Assembly (NCBI GenBank): GCA_035500455.1
Contig: DATJXG010000436.1
Location: forward strand, 1 to 44,370
Direction of reading: 5' to 3'
Source of the DNA: DATJXG01 sp035500455
Lineage (GTDB): Bacteria > Acidobacteriota > Terriglobia > Terriglobales > Acidobacteriaceae
DNA: 44,370 bases
Each line of letters starts with the position of its first letter. The stretch's first letter is position 1. Below the pieces are notes generated by a model. It was not told where the DNA came from. It saw only the letters and a program-made list of their open reading frames with translations, and did not search any database. Position numbers and translations under genes: made by a program. Positions 24,302 to 32,929 of this stretch are shown one piece after another.

Positions 24302-25495
24302 ATGCAGCCCCAAACTCTAGCTGAGAGAGAGATTGGCGGGGCCGAGCCCCGGACAAAGCGCCGCCTCACCATCGTCACCGAGATCATCGCTCCCTACCGC
24401 GTCCCCGAATTCAACGCCCTGGCGGAACATCCTGATGTCTCGCTGCATGTAATTTTTCTTGCCGAAACCGACCCCTCGATGCGGCAATGGCGCGTGTACA
24501 AGGACGAAATTCGTTTCTCCTACCAGGTGCTGCCATCATTTCGTTGCCGGTTTGGAAGACAGACCATTTTGGTAAATCGGGGTTTGAGGCGGGCTTTCCG
24601 AGCGGCAGCTCCCGAGGCAATCATCGTGGGCGGCTACAACTACCCGGCCTCCTGGCAGGCGCTTCTGTGGGCCCAGAAGCGGCGCGTGCCGCTTATTTTA
24701 TGGTCGGAAAGCAACGCCGCAGACCAGCGGTCGCGCAACCGCATCATCGAGTACCTCAAGGCGAAATTCCTGCGCGCCTGCCGCGGGTTCGCCGTGCCGG
24801 GAATCTCCTCCCAGCGATATCTTCAGCAGCTGGGGGTGCGCCAGCAGCCAATCTTCATCGCGCGAAATGCGGTGGATAATGACCTGTTCGCCCGCCTGGC
24901 GAAAGCCGCCAGGAGTGACCGGGCCCGCATAACCGCCCAATACCGCTTGCCCGAACGCTTCTTTCTGTATGTCGGGCGCCTGGTTTCCTCAAAAGGGATC
25001 TTTGAACTGCTCGAGGCTTACGCATCCCTGGAGGCTTCCCTTCGCAGTGAAATCGGGCTGGTTTTCGTGGGGGATGGCGCAGCCGAAGCACAGTTGCGGG
25101 AGCGTGGCGCCGCCGTCTCTCCCGGTCTGGTTCAGTGTTTTGGTTTCATTCATCGGGAGCAGCTTCCGGAGTTCTACGCCCTTGCCGAGGCTTTTATTTT
25201 CCCCACCCACAGCGATCCCTGGGGGCTGGTAGTGAACGAAGCCATGGCCTGTGGCCTGCCGGTAATCGCCAGCGAGGTGGCAGGCTGCGTCGCCGATCTG
25301 GTGGAAGACGGCTGGAACGGGTACGTCGTTCCCCGGGGGCAGCCCGCTGCCCTGGCTGCGGCCATGCGTAAGCTAGTGGTCGATTCTGAAGTGACCAGGC
25401 GCATGGCGAGCAATAGCCTGGAACGTATTCGGCTCTATTCTCCCTCCGCATGGGCGGAGGGAATGGCGGAGATCACACGACTCGTGCCCCGATGA
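24302..25495 (+). CDS. glycosyltransferase, GT4 family
   Basis: A 397-residue GT-B glycosyltransferase. Acceptor domain starts LTIVTEIIAPYRVPEFNAL; donor domain has FLYVGRLVSSKGIFELLEAY and FIFPTHSDPWGLVVNEAMAC, the D-P-W-G variant of the E-x7-E motif common in one GT4 subgroup. The frame extends to 24254 inside the preceding gene; the ATG at 24302, 11 bp after that gene's stop, is more likely. Probably adds one residue of the repeat unit. Confidence 0.88.
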   Translation: MQPQTLAEREIGGAEPRTKRRLTIVTEIIAPYRVPEFNALAEHPDVSLHVIFLAETDPSMRQWRVYKDEIRFSYQVLPSFRCRFGRQTILVNRGLRRAFRAAAPEAIIVGGYNYPASWQALLWAQKRRVPLILWSESNAADQRSRNRIIEYLKAKFLRACRGFAVPGISSQRYLQQLGVRQQPIFIARNAVDNDLFARLAKAARSDRARITAQYRLPERFFLYVGRLVSSKGIFELLEAYASLEASLRSEIGLVFVGDGAAEAQLRERGAAVSPGLVQCFGFIHREQLPEFYALAEAFIFPTHSDPWGLVVNEAMACGLPVIASEVAGCVADLVEDGWNGYVVPRGQPAALAAAMRKLVVDSEVTRRMASNSLERIRLYSPSAWAEGMAEITRLVPR

Positions 25496-25646
25496 TGCCG
25501 CCCGATGATACGCCACTTGCGCACCGCTGTATGGCTTTCCGAGCGGCTGTTGACCGCTCATGACCTCAGAGGGACGGGGAGTGTGGAATAATCGCCGCGA
25601 AGGCTCTAAACTCAATGCAGAGTGATCTCGACTCCGAAAGCGCTCC

Positions 25647-27110
25647 ATGAATAGCAGTTTCGAACGCTACCGCTGGCTCATTTTTGCCGGTCTGGGTGCG
25701 GTCGGGGTGTGGCTTCTCTACGTGGCTGCCAACCGGCCCTGGCTGGTGGCCAACTCGCGTTACCTCGCCGCCCTGCTCGCCTTGCAACTTACTCTTGCCG
25801 CGTTGTGGCATTACGAGGAGATATTCTTTGCGTTGTTGACCGCGTCGTTCCTCTGGTCAGGAATGGTTTTGCCCCTTCAGCGACAGATAATGCTCGCGCG
25901 CTGGGGGATTCTGGGAGTCGCCGCCTGGATGGGACTTCTGCTCTGGCTGCGGGGGAAGCGCCGGCATTACTTCGGATTCTTCCATCTGATCGCGGCCGCT
26001 TGTGTCAGTATCGCCCTGGTCTCGACCCTGGTCTCCGAGGCGCCTAACGCCAGCCTGGAAAAAGTGCTCAGTCTGTGCATGTTGTTTCTTTACGCTGCGG
26101 CTGGAGCGCGCATCAGTCTGGAAGGAAGGGAAGAGCAACTCGTTCGCTGGCTGGTGCTACTCTGCGAGATTCTGACCGCTGTAACCGCCCCGCTCCTGAT
26201 CGTTTACCACACCAACCTCTTCGGCCATCCCAACGCCGTGGGAGCCGCCATGGGCGTCCTGGTCATCCCCGTATTGCTGTGCGACCTGCTTTCGGGACGG
26301 CCGTACGACAGGGCGTTGTACGCGCGTCGCATTGCTATCCTTGTGCTGGCTGGCGCTGTCCTTTACGAGAGCCGCGCGCGAGCTTCGATTCTGGCCGCGG
26401 GCTTTATCACGATTCTGGTGTGCCTGGTGCTGCGCAAACACATGTTCCTGCTGCGTGCGGGTTTCGTCGTCGTCTTTCTCCTGGCCGCCGCCGGGGTTTA
26501 TAACCCTGGGCAACTTACTGATTTTGCGAGTTCCGTTACCTCCGAAGTCATCTTCAAAGGAAGGTCGACGGAGTCCGGAGTCTGGATTTCCCGCAGAGGG
26601 CCTTGGGAGCTGACAGTCGCGTCCGTTAAAAGACATCCCTGGTTCGGGAGTGGCTTTGGCACCAGCGATATCGCCCATGACATATCGTCGGTGCCGAATG
26701 GTTCCAGGTCGACCGGCATAAACCGCGAACATGGGAACAGCTATCTGGCGGTGGCCGAGTACATGGGTCTGGTTGGGATTATCCCTTTCGGGATACTGCT
26801 GCTCCTGCTGGTAGTACGCCTGGTTCGTATCTACGCCTGGCTGCGAAGGACGGGGCTCGCCAGCCATCCCTACATGACCATTGTGGCCATACTCTCAGCC
26901 GGCTTAGTTCATGCCTTCTTCGAGGACTGGCTGTTCGCGGTTGGGTCGTATTTATGCCTGATATTCTGGTCGCTTGCCTTCGTAACCATGGATTTTGAGC
27001 CCCCTTCTGCGAACATGCACGAGGTGAACCTGCGGCCCCTTGCCTGGCCAGCCGGTTGGACGCTGCGGCCGAACGTTCCGGCAACTTGGATTGGTTCTCC
27101 GGAACGGTGA
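25647..27110 (+). CDS. second O-antigen ligase/polymerase family protein
   Basis: A 487-residue polytopic protein with about eleven hydrophobic segments. Wzy_C/WaaL-type features: FGHPNAVGAAMGVLVIP, ESRARASILAAG, RHPWFGSGFGTSD and REHGNSYLAVAEYMGLVG in the large periplasmic loop. It differs strongly from the minus-strand family member at 3248-4609, so the locus may encode both a polymerase and a ligase, or serve two glycans. A 151-bp gap precedes it (no convincing promoter) and a 96-bp gap follows. Confidence 0.87.
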   Translation: MNSSFERYRWLIFAGLGAVGVWLLYVAANRPWLVANSRYLAALLALQLTLAALWHYEEIFFALLTASFLWSGMVLPLQRQIMLARWGILGVAAWMGLLLWLRGKRRHYFGFFHLIAAACVSIALVSTLVSEAPNASLEKVLSLCMLFLYAAAGARISLEGREEQLVRWLVLLCEILTAVTAPLLIVYHTNLFGHPNAVGAAMGVLVIPVLLCDLLSGRPYDRALYARRIAILVLAGAVLYESRARASILAAGFITILVCLVLRKHMFLLRAGFVVVFLLAAAGVYNPGQLTDFASSVTSEVIFKGRSTESGVWISRRGPWELTVASVKRHPWFGSGFGTSDIAHDISSVPNGSRSTGINREHGNSYLAVAEYMGLVGIIPFGILLLLLVVRLVRIYAWLRRTGLASHPYMTIVAILSAGLVHAFFEDWLFAVGSYLCLIFWSLAFVTMDFEPPSANMHEVNLRPLAWPAGWTLRPNVPATWIGSPER

Positions 27111-27151
27111 TCTGCGTGTCCGGAAGCACAGGAAGATCCCTGGCGAGCCGC

Positions 27152-27160
27152 TGTTATACT
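27152..27160 (+). promoter_or_regulatory. candidate extended -10 promoter for the aldolase operon
   Basis: TGTTATACT fits an extended -10 element (TGn plus TATACT), 46 bp before the aldolase start. Extended -10 promoters do not need a strong -35, and none is visible here. It would make the acyl module its own transcription unit. Confidence 0.35.
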
Positions 27161-27206
27161 GCCGCTTGAGTCGGCAAGAGAAGGTGCGCCACACCTGACG
27201 AGTCAT

Positions 27207-29117
27207 ATGGTGGATTCCCAAGCTCAGCTTGCCACGGCCCAACCGAAGCGGCCTGGCGGACCCGCGCGGCGCGTAGAGATATTGGAATGCACCCTGCGCG
27301 ACGGCAGCTACGCGGTGGACTTCAAGTTCACCGAGCAGGACACCGAAAGGGTGGCAGGAGCGCTTGGGCGGCTCGGCTTCCGCTGGATTGAAGTTGGCCA
27401 TGGCCTGGGACTGGGGGCATCGCAGGTGGGAAAAGGTGCGATGCCCACCAGCGACGAACGTCTGATCGAAACCGCGAAAGGAGCGGCTCCGCAGGCCAAG
27501 ATCGGCAGCTTTTTCATTCCCGGCATCGGCACCGCCGACCAACTGCGGTCAGCGCGCGCCGCCGGGCTGGATTTTGTCCGCATAGGCTACAACGCTCCCG
27601 AGATCGAGACCGCCTATCCTTATCTGACGCTGGCCCGCGAACTCGGCCTGCTTCCCTGCCTGAATTTCATGAAAACCTATGGCGTCTCGCCGCAGCGGTT
27701 TGGCGAACTTGCCCGCGGCGGCGTAAGCGCCGGGGCCGAAGTGGTGTACTGCGTCGATTCCGCCGGCAGCATGTTCCCCGACGACGTCCACAATTACCTG
27801 GACTCGGCCCGGCAGAAATGCGACTGCGTTTTGGGATTTCACGGGCACAGCAACCTGCAATTTGCGGTTGCCAACAGCGTCGAGGCGATCCGCTGCGGCG
27901 CCACTCTGATTGACAGCACCCTGTATGGCCTGGGGCGGAGCGCCGGCAACGTGCCCACCGAAATTGCCGTCGCGGTCCTGAAAAGGCTCGGACTCGACAC
28001 CGGCATCGACCTGTTTGAAGTGATGGATGTGGCGGAGGAGGTCCTGGGACCGCTGATGTCGCAGATGCAGTTGTACGACATGATGTCGGTAACCATGGGG
28101 TACAGCCAGTTCCACTCCTCGTTTCTTCCCAAGGTGGCGGCGGCGGCAAACAAACATGGCGTCCCGCTGCGAAGACTGGTGGCCGCCATGGCAGGACTTG
28201 ATCCAGTGAACCTGGATGACGGTCAACTGGAGCGCGTGGCTTCAACACTGCCGAAGACGGTTGCCAGGAAGCCGGATGAAACGCTGACCTCGTTCCGGGC
28301 CCAGGGAATCTCCCAGCACAGTCTCAGCGCTTCGCTGGCGTCGGTGAAGTCGCTGGTGGACGGCATGATGATCGCCTGCGCCAAACGGCGGGCGCGGCCG
28401 GTGATGGAGATCGTGGCGGCGGAAACGGCCTCGCCCGACTTGATTCTCGCCGACCTGGTCCTGGCGGAAGACGGCATCGTGCTGGGGCGTGCGACCTACG
28501 GTTCGTTTGAAGTGCTGGAGCAGATACTGGAACTGACCAGGAACAGCATTTCTGTGTACCTGCACGATCTGGATGGCGGCGCATGGGGCGCGGAGTTGCC
28601 CTCCCAGCTGAAAGAACTCGCCGGCGCGGCCAGAATTATCCCCGTGCGGTCCAGGCGGCTGCTGGCCGGGTATCTCGAAGACATTCTGACGGCGACTGCG
28701 CAGCAATATGGCGATTTCTGCCTGCTCATTCACGGCAGCGTGGACGAGGCCATGCTGCAATCGGCCGCAAACAGCTTCCGCACGGTGGCTGTCCACGGAG
28801 CCGTTCCTTCGAACGCGCCGGCGAATTGCCTCGAACTGGGCGATTTTTCCGATCGTGGCCATTTTGATCTCGGGATCACGGTGGCGCTGCTTACCTGTCC
28901 GCCCAGCGGGGGGGATGCGCGTTCCATTGATCAGTTAACATCTGCCGAAGGAGTTCTCGTCACCCTGGGCTACTTCCCGCGGTTGGAGCAGGAAGTTCCC
29001 GGCCGGACCATATTGCGGGTGGATCCCCACCACGCTTATCGGGGGCAAATGGTGCGATGGACGGCTATCTCTGATCTCATCCAGGCCGGCCAACCCAAGC
29101 CCGTGGCGACGCGATGA
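27207..29117 (+). CDS. DmpG/MhpE-like pyruvate aldolase fused to an unrecognised C-terminal domain
   Basis: 636 residues. Positions about 22-350 align by eye with 4-hydroxy-2-oxoacid aldolases (DRE-TIM metallolyases): TLRDGSY (29-35, metal Asp32 and catalytic-type Arg31), IEVGHGLGLGAS (61-72), PGIGT (105-109), VDSAGSM (183-189), metal-binding FHGHSN (His212, His214), GLGRSAGN (241-248) and GYSQFHSSFL (298-307). In DmpG/BphI the residue after RDGx is the catalytic His and the SSF-preceding residue is Tyr; here they are Tyr35 and His303, exchanged. Residues about 390-636 form an alpha/beta domain I do not recognise; it is not the DmpF aldehyde dehydrogenase that normally partners DmpG. Its stop overlaps the ligase start (ATGA). 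Likely makes or cleaves a short keto-hydroxy acid. Confidence 0.8.
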   Translation: MVDSQAQLATAQPKRPGGPARRVEILECTLRDGSYAVDFKFTEQDTERVAGALGRLGFRWIEVGHGLGLGASQVGKGAMPTSDERLIETAKGAAPQAKIGSFFIPGIGTADQLRSARAAGLDFVRIGYNAPEIETAYPYLTLARELGLLPCLNFMKTYGVSPQRFGELARGGVSAGAEVVYCVDSAGSMFPDDVHNYLDSARQKCDCVLGFHGHSNLQFAVANSVEAIRCGATLIDSTLYGLGRSAGNVPTEIAVAVLKRLGLDTGIDLFEVMDVAEEVLGPLMSQMQLYDMMSVTMGYSQFHSSFLPKVAAAANKHGVPLRRLVAAMAGLDPVNLDDGQLERVASTLPKTVARKPDETLTSFRAQGISQHSLSASLASVKSLVDGMMIACAKRRARPVMEIVAAETASPDLILADLVLAEDGIVLGRATYGSFEVLEQILELTRNSISVYLHDLDGGAWGAELPSQLKELAGAARIIPVRSRRLLAGYLEDILTATAQQYGDFCLLIHGSVDEAMLQSAANSFRTVAVHGAVPSNAPANCLELGDFSDRGHFDLGITVALLTCPPSGGDARSIDQLTSAEGVLVTLGYFPRLEQEVPGRTILRVDPHHAYRGQMVRWTAISDLIQAGQPKPVATR

Positions 29118-30694
29118 CGGTGCGCGCGGCAGTTTTACAATCCGTCCAGACCTATAAAGCACGGCCCTTTCTGGTGGATGCCATCGCGAGCCGGGAATTC
29201 TCTTATGGCGAATTTCACCGGCTGGCGTGTTCGCTGGCGGTTGAGCTGGGTAAGCGTGGCGTCCAGCCTGGCGACCGCGTCGCCATGATGCTGCCCAATT
29301 GCTGCGAACTGGCGGTCCTGTATTTTGCCTGCCTCTATGCTGGTGCTACCTCGGTTCCCATCAACCCCAATCTCAGCCAGGGTGATCTGAATTTCATTCT
29401 CTCGAGCAGTCGGCCGCGCCTGCTGGTTGCCGGCAGGGCCGTCGTAGAAAGACTCGCCGGGTTGCACCCCAACCTGGTGGCGCTTATGGTGGCGAATGAG
29501 GCGGGCGGGTCCGCGTCTGAGAACGCGATCGACATCGGTTCGCTGCCTTCCGCCTCGGATGCTGAGTCTCTCCTGCATCTCAGCGATGACGCATTGATTG
29601 TCCTCATGTACACCTCGGGAACCACGGCCAAGCCCAAAGGGCTGGCCCATCGAACCGCGCGCATGTTCCGTAATGCGCAGGCGTTCGCCTCGGTGCAAGG
29701 AATCGATCGGGAGAGCCGCTTCTACCTCACGCTCTCCATGGCGTATATGGGAGGATTTTACAATCTCCTGATTCTTCCCTTCCTGCACGGCGCCAGCGTA
29801 GTGGTCGACCAAGTCTTCGATGCGCGCTCCAGCCTGAACTTCTGGGACCGTGTAAGCCGCAGCGGGGCAAACACTCTGTGGCTTGCCCCTACGGTGATGT
29901 CGGTCCTGCTGAAGATGGATCGCGGCCGCACCGGGGAGCAATATTGCCGCGAATCCATTCGCCATACCTTCGTAGGATTTGCCCCTCTGGCTCTCAAAGT
30001 AAAAGAGGACTTCGAGCGCCGCTATGGCGTAAGACTGATCGAAAACTATGGCTTGTCCGAAACTCTGTTCCTAACCGCCCGCTCCCGCAGCGACTATTCC
30101 CAGCCAGGCTATGTGGGCGAGGCTTTGCCCGGAATTGAACTGCGCGTTCTGGATGACGATGGATCGCCGCTGCCCGCAGGCGCGGACGGGGAAATCCAAC
30201 TGCTCACACCCGACCTGATGGCCGGATATCTGGAGCCGGACGGCGTGCTCCGCGAAGTCGACGCTTCTCAGTGGTTCGCGACAGGTGACTTCGGGCGTGT
30301 AGATGAGCACGGGGCCTTGTGCATTACCGGCCGCAAGAAAGACATCATCATTCGCGGCGGCGTCAACATCAGCCCGGCTGCGATTGAAGAAGTCTTGCTG
30401 CGCTGTGCGGGAGTCGCCGACGCCGCCATCGTCAGCATGCCGCACGAATTGTATGGGGAGGATATTGTCGCCGTACTGAAGCTGGAGAGCGGACTGGAAC
30501 TCGAGGGAATACTGAATGACGTCATGGCGTATTGCAAAGCCAACCTCGCCGCTCATCAGCAGCCGGCACGCTACCTGGCCATGAGCGAATTCCCCAAGAC
30601 GGCCAGCGGCAAAGTGCAGAAGTCAGTGCTTCGGGCGCTGGTAAAGGAAAAATTCCAGGCGGCTTCAAGGCCCGTGGTCCAGGCCGGGGCGTAA
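29114..30694 (+). CDS. AMP-forming acyl ligase (acyl-CoA/ACP synthetase type)
   Basis: A 526-residue ANL-superfamily enzyme that activates a carboxylic acid as acyl-AMP and passes it to a thiol. P-loop YTSGTTAKPKG (166-176), ENYGLSETL (A5), ATGDFGRVDEHGALCITGRK (A7/A8), IIIRGGVNISP and the catalytic lysine in TASGKVQK (Lys500). ATG overlaps the aldolase stop, so the two are translated together. With an acyl carrier protein two genes downstream, the acceptor thiol is plausibly the carrier's phosphopantetheine rather than CoA; this is inference. The fatty-acid specificity cannot be read from sequence. Confidence 0.92.
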   Translation: MTVRAAVLQSVQTYKARPFLVDAIASREFSYGEFHRLACSLAVELGKRGVQPGDRVAMMLPNCCELAVLYFACLYAGATSVPINPNLSQGDLNFILSSSRPRLLVAGRAVVERLAGLHPNLVALMVANEAGGSASENAIDIGSLPSASDAESLLHLSDDALIVLMYTSGTTAKPKGLAHRTARMFRNAQAFASVQGIDRESRFYLTLSMAYMGGFYNLLILPFLHGASVVVDQVFDARSSLNFWDRVSRSGANTLWLAPTVMSVLLKMDRGRTGEQYCRESIRHTFVGFAPLALKVKEDFERRYGVRLIENYGLSETLFLTARSRSDYSQPGYVGEALPGIELRVLDDDGSPLPAGADGEIQLLTPDLMAGYLEPDGVLREVDASQWFATGDFGRVDEHGALCITGRKKDIIIRGGVNISPAAIEEVLLRCAGVADAAIVSMPHELYGEDIVAVLKLESGLELEGILNDVMAYCKANLAAHQQPARYLAMSEFPKTASGKVQKSVLRALVKEKFQAASRPVVQAGA

Positions 30695-30752
30695 TGGCGG
30701 TGCCGATCGCGAAGCACACTGGCCGCTAATTTGATAGGCTTGCTTTTACCGC

Positions 30753-30797
30753 CCTCAAGCGATTTCAAAAGAATGCAGCGATTGCGCTGCCTTGAGG
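30753..30797 (+). promoter_or_regulatory. nested stem-loop in the leader of the cyclase gene
   Basis: Outer stem CCTCAAG (30753-30759) with CTTGAGG (30791-30797), perfect over 7 bp; inner stem GCAGCG (30775-30780) with CGCTGC (30785-30790), 6 bp around an ATTG loop. The two right-hand arms are contiguous. It ends 25 nt before the cyclase ATG and lacks a T-tract, so it is more likely a processing or translational element than a terminator. Confidence 0.45.
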
Positions 30798-30822
30798 CCG
30801 CGTCAACTTCACATACCCGATC

Positions 30823-31482
30823 ATGAAAATCATCGACCTCTCGTTTCCCATTGAAGAAGGCATGATGACGTTCCCCACCCACTGGCACCCGGTGGTGGAG
30901 ATCAGCATTCTGGGGCGGCATGGAGTGGAGGGACGCGAGACCCGCAAGGTCACGCTGGGTACTCACACCGGCACCCACACCGACGCCCCGCTGCACTTTA
31001 TCCCCAAGGGGAAGGGAATCGATGAAGTTCCGCTTGAAGTCCTGGTCGGGCCGGCGACGGTACTGAACTTCACGCCCTGCCGCCCATTACAGGAGATTGA
31101 TGTGGCGCACCTCAAGGAGAAGCTTGGGGGAACGGTTCCGCAGCGCATCATCCTGCGCACCGACTGGTCCGATCATTTCGGTGAAATGTCTTATTACAAT
31201 CAGTACCCTTTCTTCTCCGAGAAGGCGGCTTCCTGGATGGTGGAGAATGGCGTTCGCCTCATCGCCATGGACGTGCCCTCGCCGGACAACCCGGCGCACT
31301 CCCGCGCCAGCGGCAAAGATTCGCCCAATCACAAAGTTCTGTTGGGCGCGGGCGTTGTACTGGTGGAATACGTGACCAACCTCAGGTCATTGAGCCGCAG
31401 TGAAGTTGAATTAGTCGTGTTGCCGTTGAAGATCAAGGGCGGCGATGGATCGCCGGCGCGCTGCATTGCCATTGAAAGGTGA
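30823..31482 (+). CDS. cyclase-family metal-dependent hydrolase (kynurenine formamidase fold)
   Basis: A 219-residue member of the Cyclase/isatin hydrolase family. The metal-binding signature HTGTHTDAP (48-56) is intact and an acidic and His-rich C-terminal region (MDVPSPDNPAHSRAS) provides the remaining ligands. Family members hydrolyse amides or lactones or dehydrate small acids. No kynurenine pathway genes are nearby, and between an acyl ligase and an ACP gene a role in the acyl module (lactone opening, dehydration or thioester/amide editing) is more likely. The ACP gene follows 4 bp after its stop. Confidence 0.85.
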   Translation: MKIIDLSFPIEEGMMTFPTHWHPVVEISILGRHGVEGRETRKVTLGTHTGTHTDAPLHFIPKGKGIDEVPLEVLVGPATVLNFTPCRPLQEIDVAHLKEKLGGTVPQRIILRTDWSDHFGEMSYYNQYPFFSEKAASWMVENGVRLIAMDVPSPDNPAHSRASGKDSPNHKVLLGAGVVLVEYVTNLRSLSRSEVELVVLPLKIKGGDGSPARCIAIER

Positions 31483-31486
31483 GGAC

Positions 31487-31762
31487 TTGAGCGAAGAGAT
31501 TTGCCGGTGGCTGGAGCAGTGGTTTGTGGGGAGAGGCAAGCTTTCTACGGTCCCGGAAGAGAGTTTTCGGGAAAAGAACTATTTCGACGCCGGACTGTTG
31601 AGTTCCTTGGAGATCATTGAGTTCGTCACCGAGATAGAAAATCACTTCGGCGTGCAGTTCTCCGATGCCGACTTCCAGGATGCGCGGCTGGTAACGATTT
31701 CCGGCCTGGCGGAGTTGATCGCGGAGCATTCTGCTACGGACTCGGCAAAACTGGGCGGCTGA
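31487..31762 (+). CDS. acyl carrier protein
   Basis: A 91-residue acidic four-helix carrier. The attachment region reads FDAGLLSSLEIIEFV: Ser40 aligns with the phosphopantetheine Ser of the usual D-S-L motif, but the preceding Asp is Ser (S-S-L). Further features: VTEIENHFGVQFSD and ITISGLAELI-type helix 3-4 sequence. I choose the TTG at 31487: AAAGGTGAGG lies just upstream and the start follows the cyclase stop by 4 bp. The ATG at 31445 is an alternative, giving 14 extra residues within the cyclase gene. It is not the fatty-acid AcpP (no fab genes nearby) and should carry the acyl group made by this module. Confidence 0.85.
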   Translation: MSEEICRWLEQWFVGRGKLSTVPEESFREKNYFDAGLLSSLEIIEFVTEIENHFGVQFSDADFQDARLVTISGLAELIAEHSATDSAKLGG

Positions 31763-32901
31763 TGCCCGCGCGTCCTGGCTGCACACCAACATTCATGGGA
31801 CCACCGGGAAGCGGCGGAACGAAGGGAATGCCGGCTGTGGCAGCGCAGACCTCACCGCTTGAGATTGTGGAAGTCACAGAGAACGGCGTGCCCGAGCTTT
31901 CCGCCTTCGTCGCCCGCCAAAGCCACCTCGATGCCGGGGAAGTTGAAGCCCACCTGCGCTGGTTTCTCCTGCGGAACCCCGCGCGAGATTCGAGCACGCC
32001 ATTAGGTTGGGAGCTGCGCAGCCGCGATGGAGAGCTGGCAGGTTGTTTCCTGTGCGTCCCCCAGGCCTTCCGTTTCCGTGAGACAACGTTTGTTCTGATG
32101 GGCTCCAGCACTTTCTATGTGGACGCGGCCCATCGCGGCGCCGGCGGCATGCTTTTTCTGAAGTATTCGCGCCTCAGCAGCAAGTGGCCGTTATTCGGGA
32201 CTTCCGCCAATCCTGAATCCGGGCGCCTGTGGAAGGCGCGGGGCGCGGTTCCGATTCCTGACACCGGCCATGAACTTCTCGGCGTGCTCAACTGGCGCCC
32301 GGTGATCGAAGAAATGTCAGTGCGCCGCGGCGCCGGCCTCGGCCTCTCGCAATGGTTTGCCGGGCTCTCATCTCCCGGGCTGAATCTGGCCAGGCGGCTG
32401 CGGAGCGACCGCAGGGAATGGGCCGATCTTGTGCCTCTCACCTCTTCCGATCAGGTAATGGATCTGGGCCTTTCCGCCGCCCCGGAAAGCCTCAGCGCCG
32501 TTCGCGACCGGCAGTATATTGAATGGCGCTACTTTCAGCGCAAAGGCCGGGCGGAAGTGTTCGCGGTCCGCGGCAAAGCCGGTGACACTCTGCTTGCCGT
32601 CAACCGCCAGGCCCGCGGCTATCGCAATCAGATTCGCGCCCTCAATGTCCTCGATGTTTATCCGCGGGCTTCGCCGGAAGTTTGCAGCCTGATCGCGAGC
32701 CTGCTGGTCGAGCGCTATCACGGGCAAGCGGATATGATTGTCTTCCGTGGCCAAAACCAGGCGCAGCAGGACAGCCTGCGCCGGCTCGGCTTCCTGCGCC
32801 GGGAGTTCGAAGCGCCTTGCGGCTGGATGCTCGACAAGTCGCGGCTCTTGCCGGCGTCCGACTGGTACCTGGTTCCGGCAGACGGTGACTGGATCCTCTG
32901 A
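31762..32901 (+). CDS. GNAT-like acyltransferase
   Basis: A 379-residue protein with an N-terminal GNAT-type domain: TFYVDAAHRGAGGMLFLKY holds the R-x-x-G-x-G/A-like acyl-thioester loop (HRGAGGM). The second half (from about 200) looks like another divergent acyltransferase domain, ending in VFRGQNQAQQDSLRRLGF. Start codon overlaps the ACP stop (TGATG), so synthesis is coupled to the carrier; ATGs at 31795 and 31828 are alternative starts, and the Gly/Pro-rich first 25 residues may not be translated. Inference: it moves an acyl group from the ACP to an amino sugar. Confidence 0.7.
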   Translation: MPARPGCTPTFMGPPGSGGTKGMPAVAAQTSPLEIVEVTENGVPELSAFVARQSHLDAGEVEAHLRWFLLRNPARDSSTPLGWELRSRDGELAGCFLCVPQAFRFRETTFVLMGSSTFYVDAAHRGAGGMLFLKYSRLSSKWPLFGTSANPESGRLWKARGAVPIPDTGHELLGVLNWRPVIEEMSVRRGAGLGLSQWFAGLSSPGLNLARRLRSDRREWADLVPLTSSDQVMDLGLSAAPESLSAVRDRQYIEWRYFQRKGRAEVFAVRGKAGDTLLAVNRQARGYRNQIRALNVLDVYPRASPEVCSLIASLLVERYHGQADMIVFRGQNQAQQDSLRRLGFLRREFEAPCGWMLDKSRLLPASDWYLVPADGDWIL

Positions 32902-32929
32902 CCCTCCAACTCCCTATGGACCGCAGCCG

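Noticed and set aside
30823..31482. Cyclase-family gene as kynurenine formamidase of tryptophan breakdown
   Set aside because: The family motif is shared, but no tryptophan dioxygenase or kynureninase gene is nearby and the gene is embedded among acyl-activation genes.
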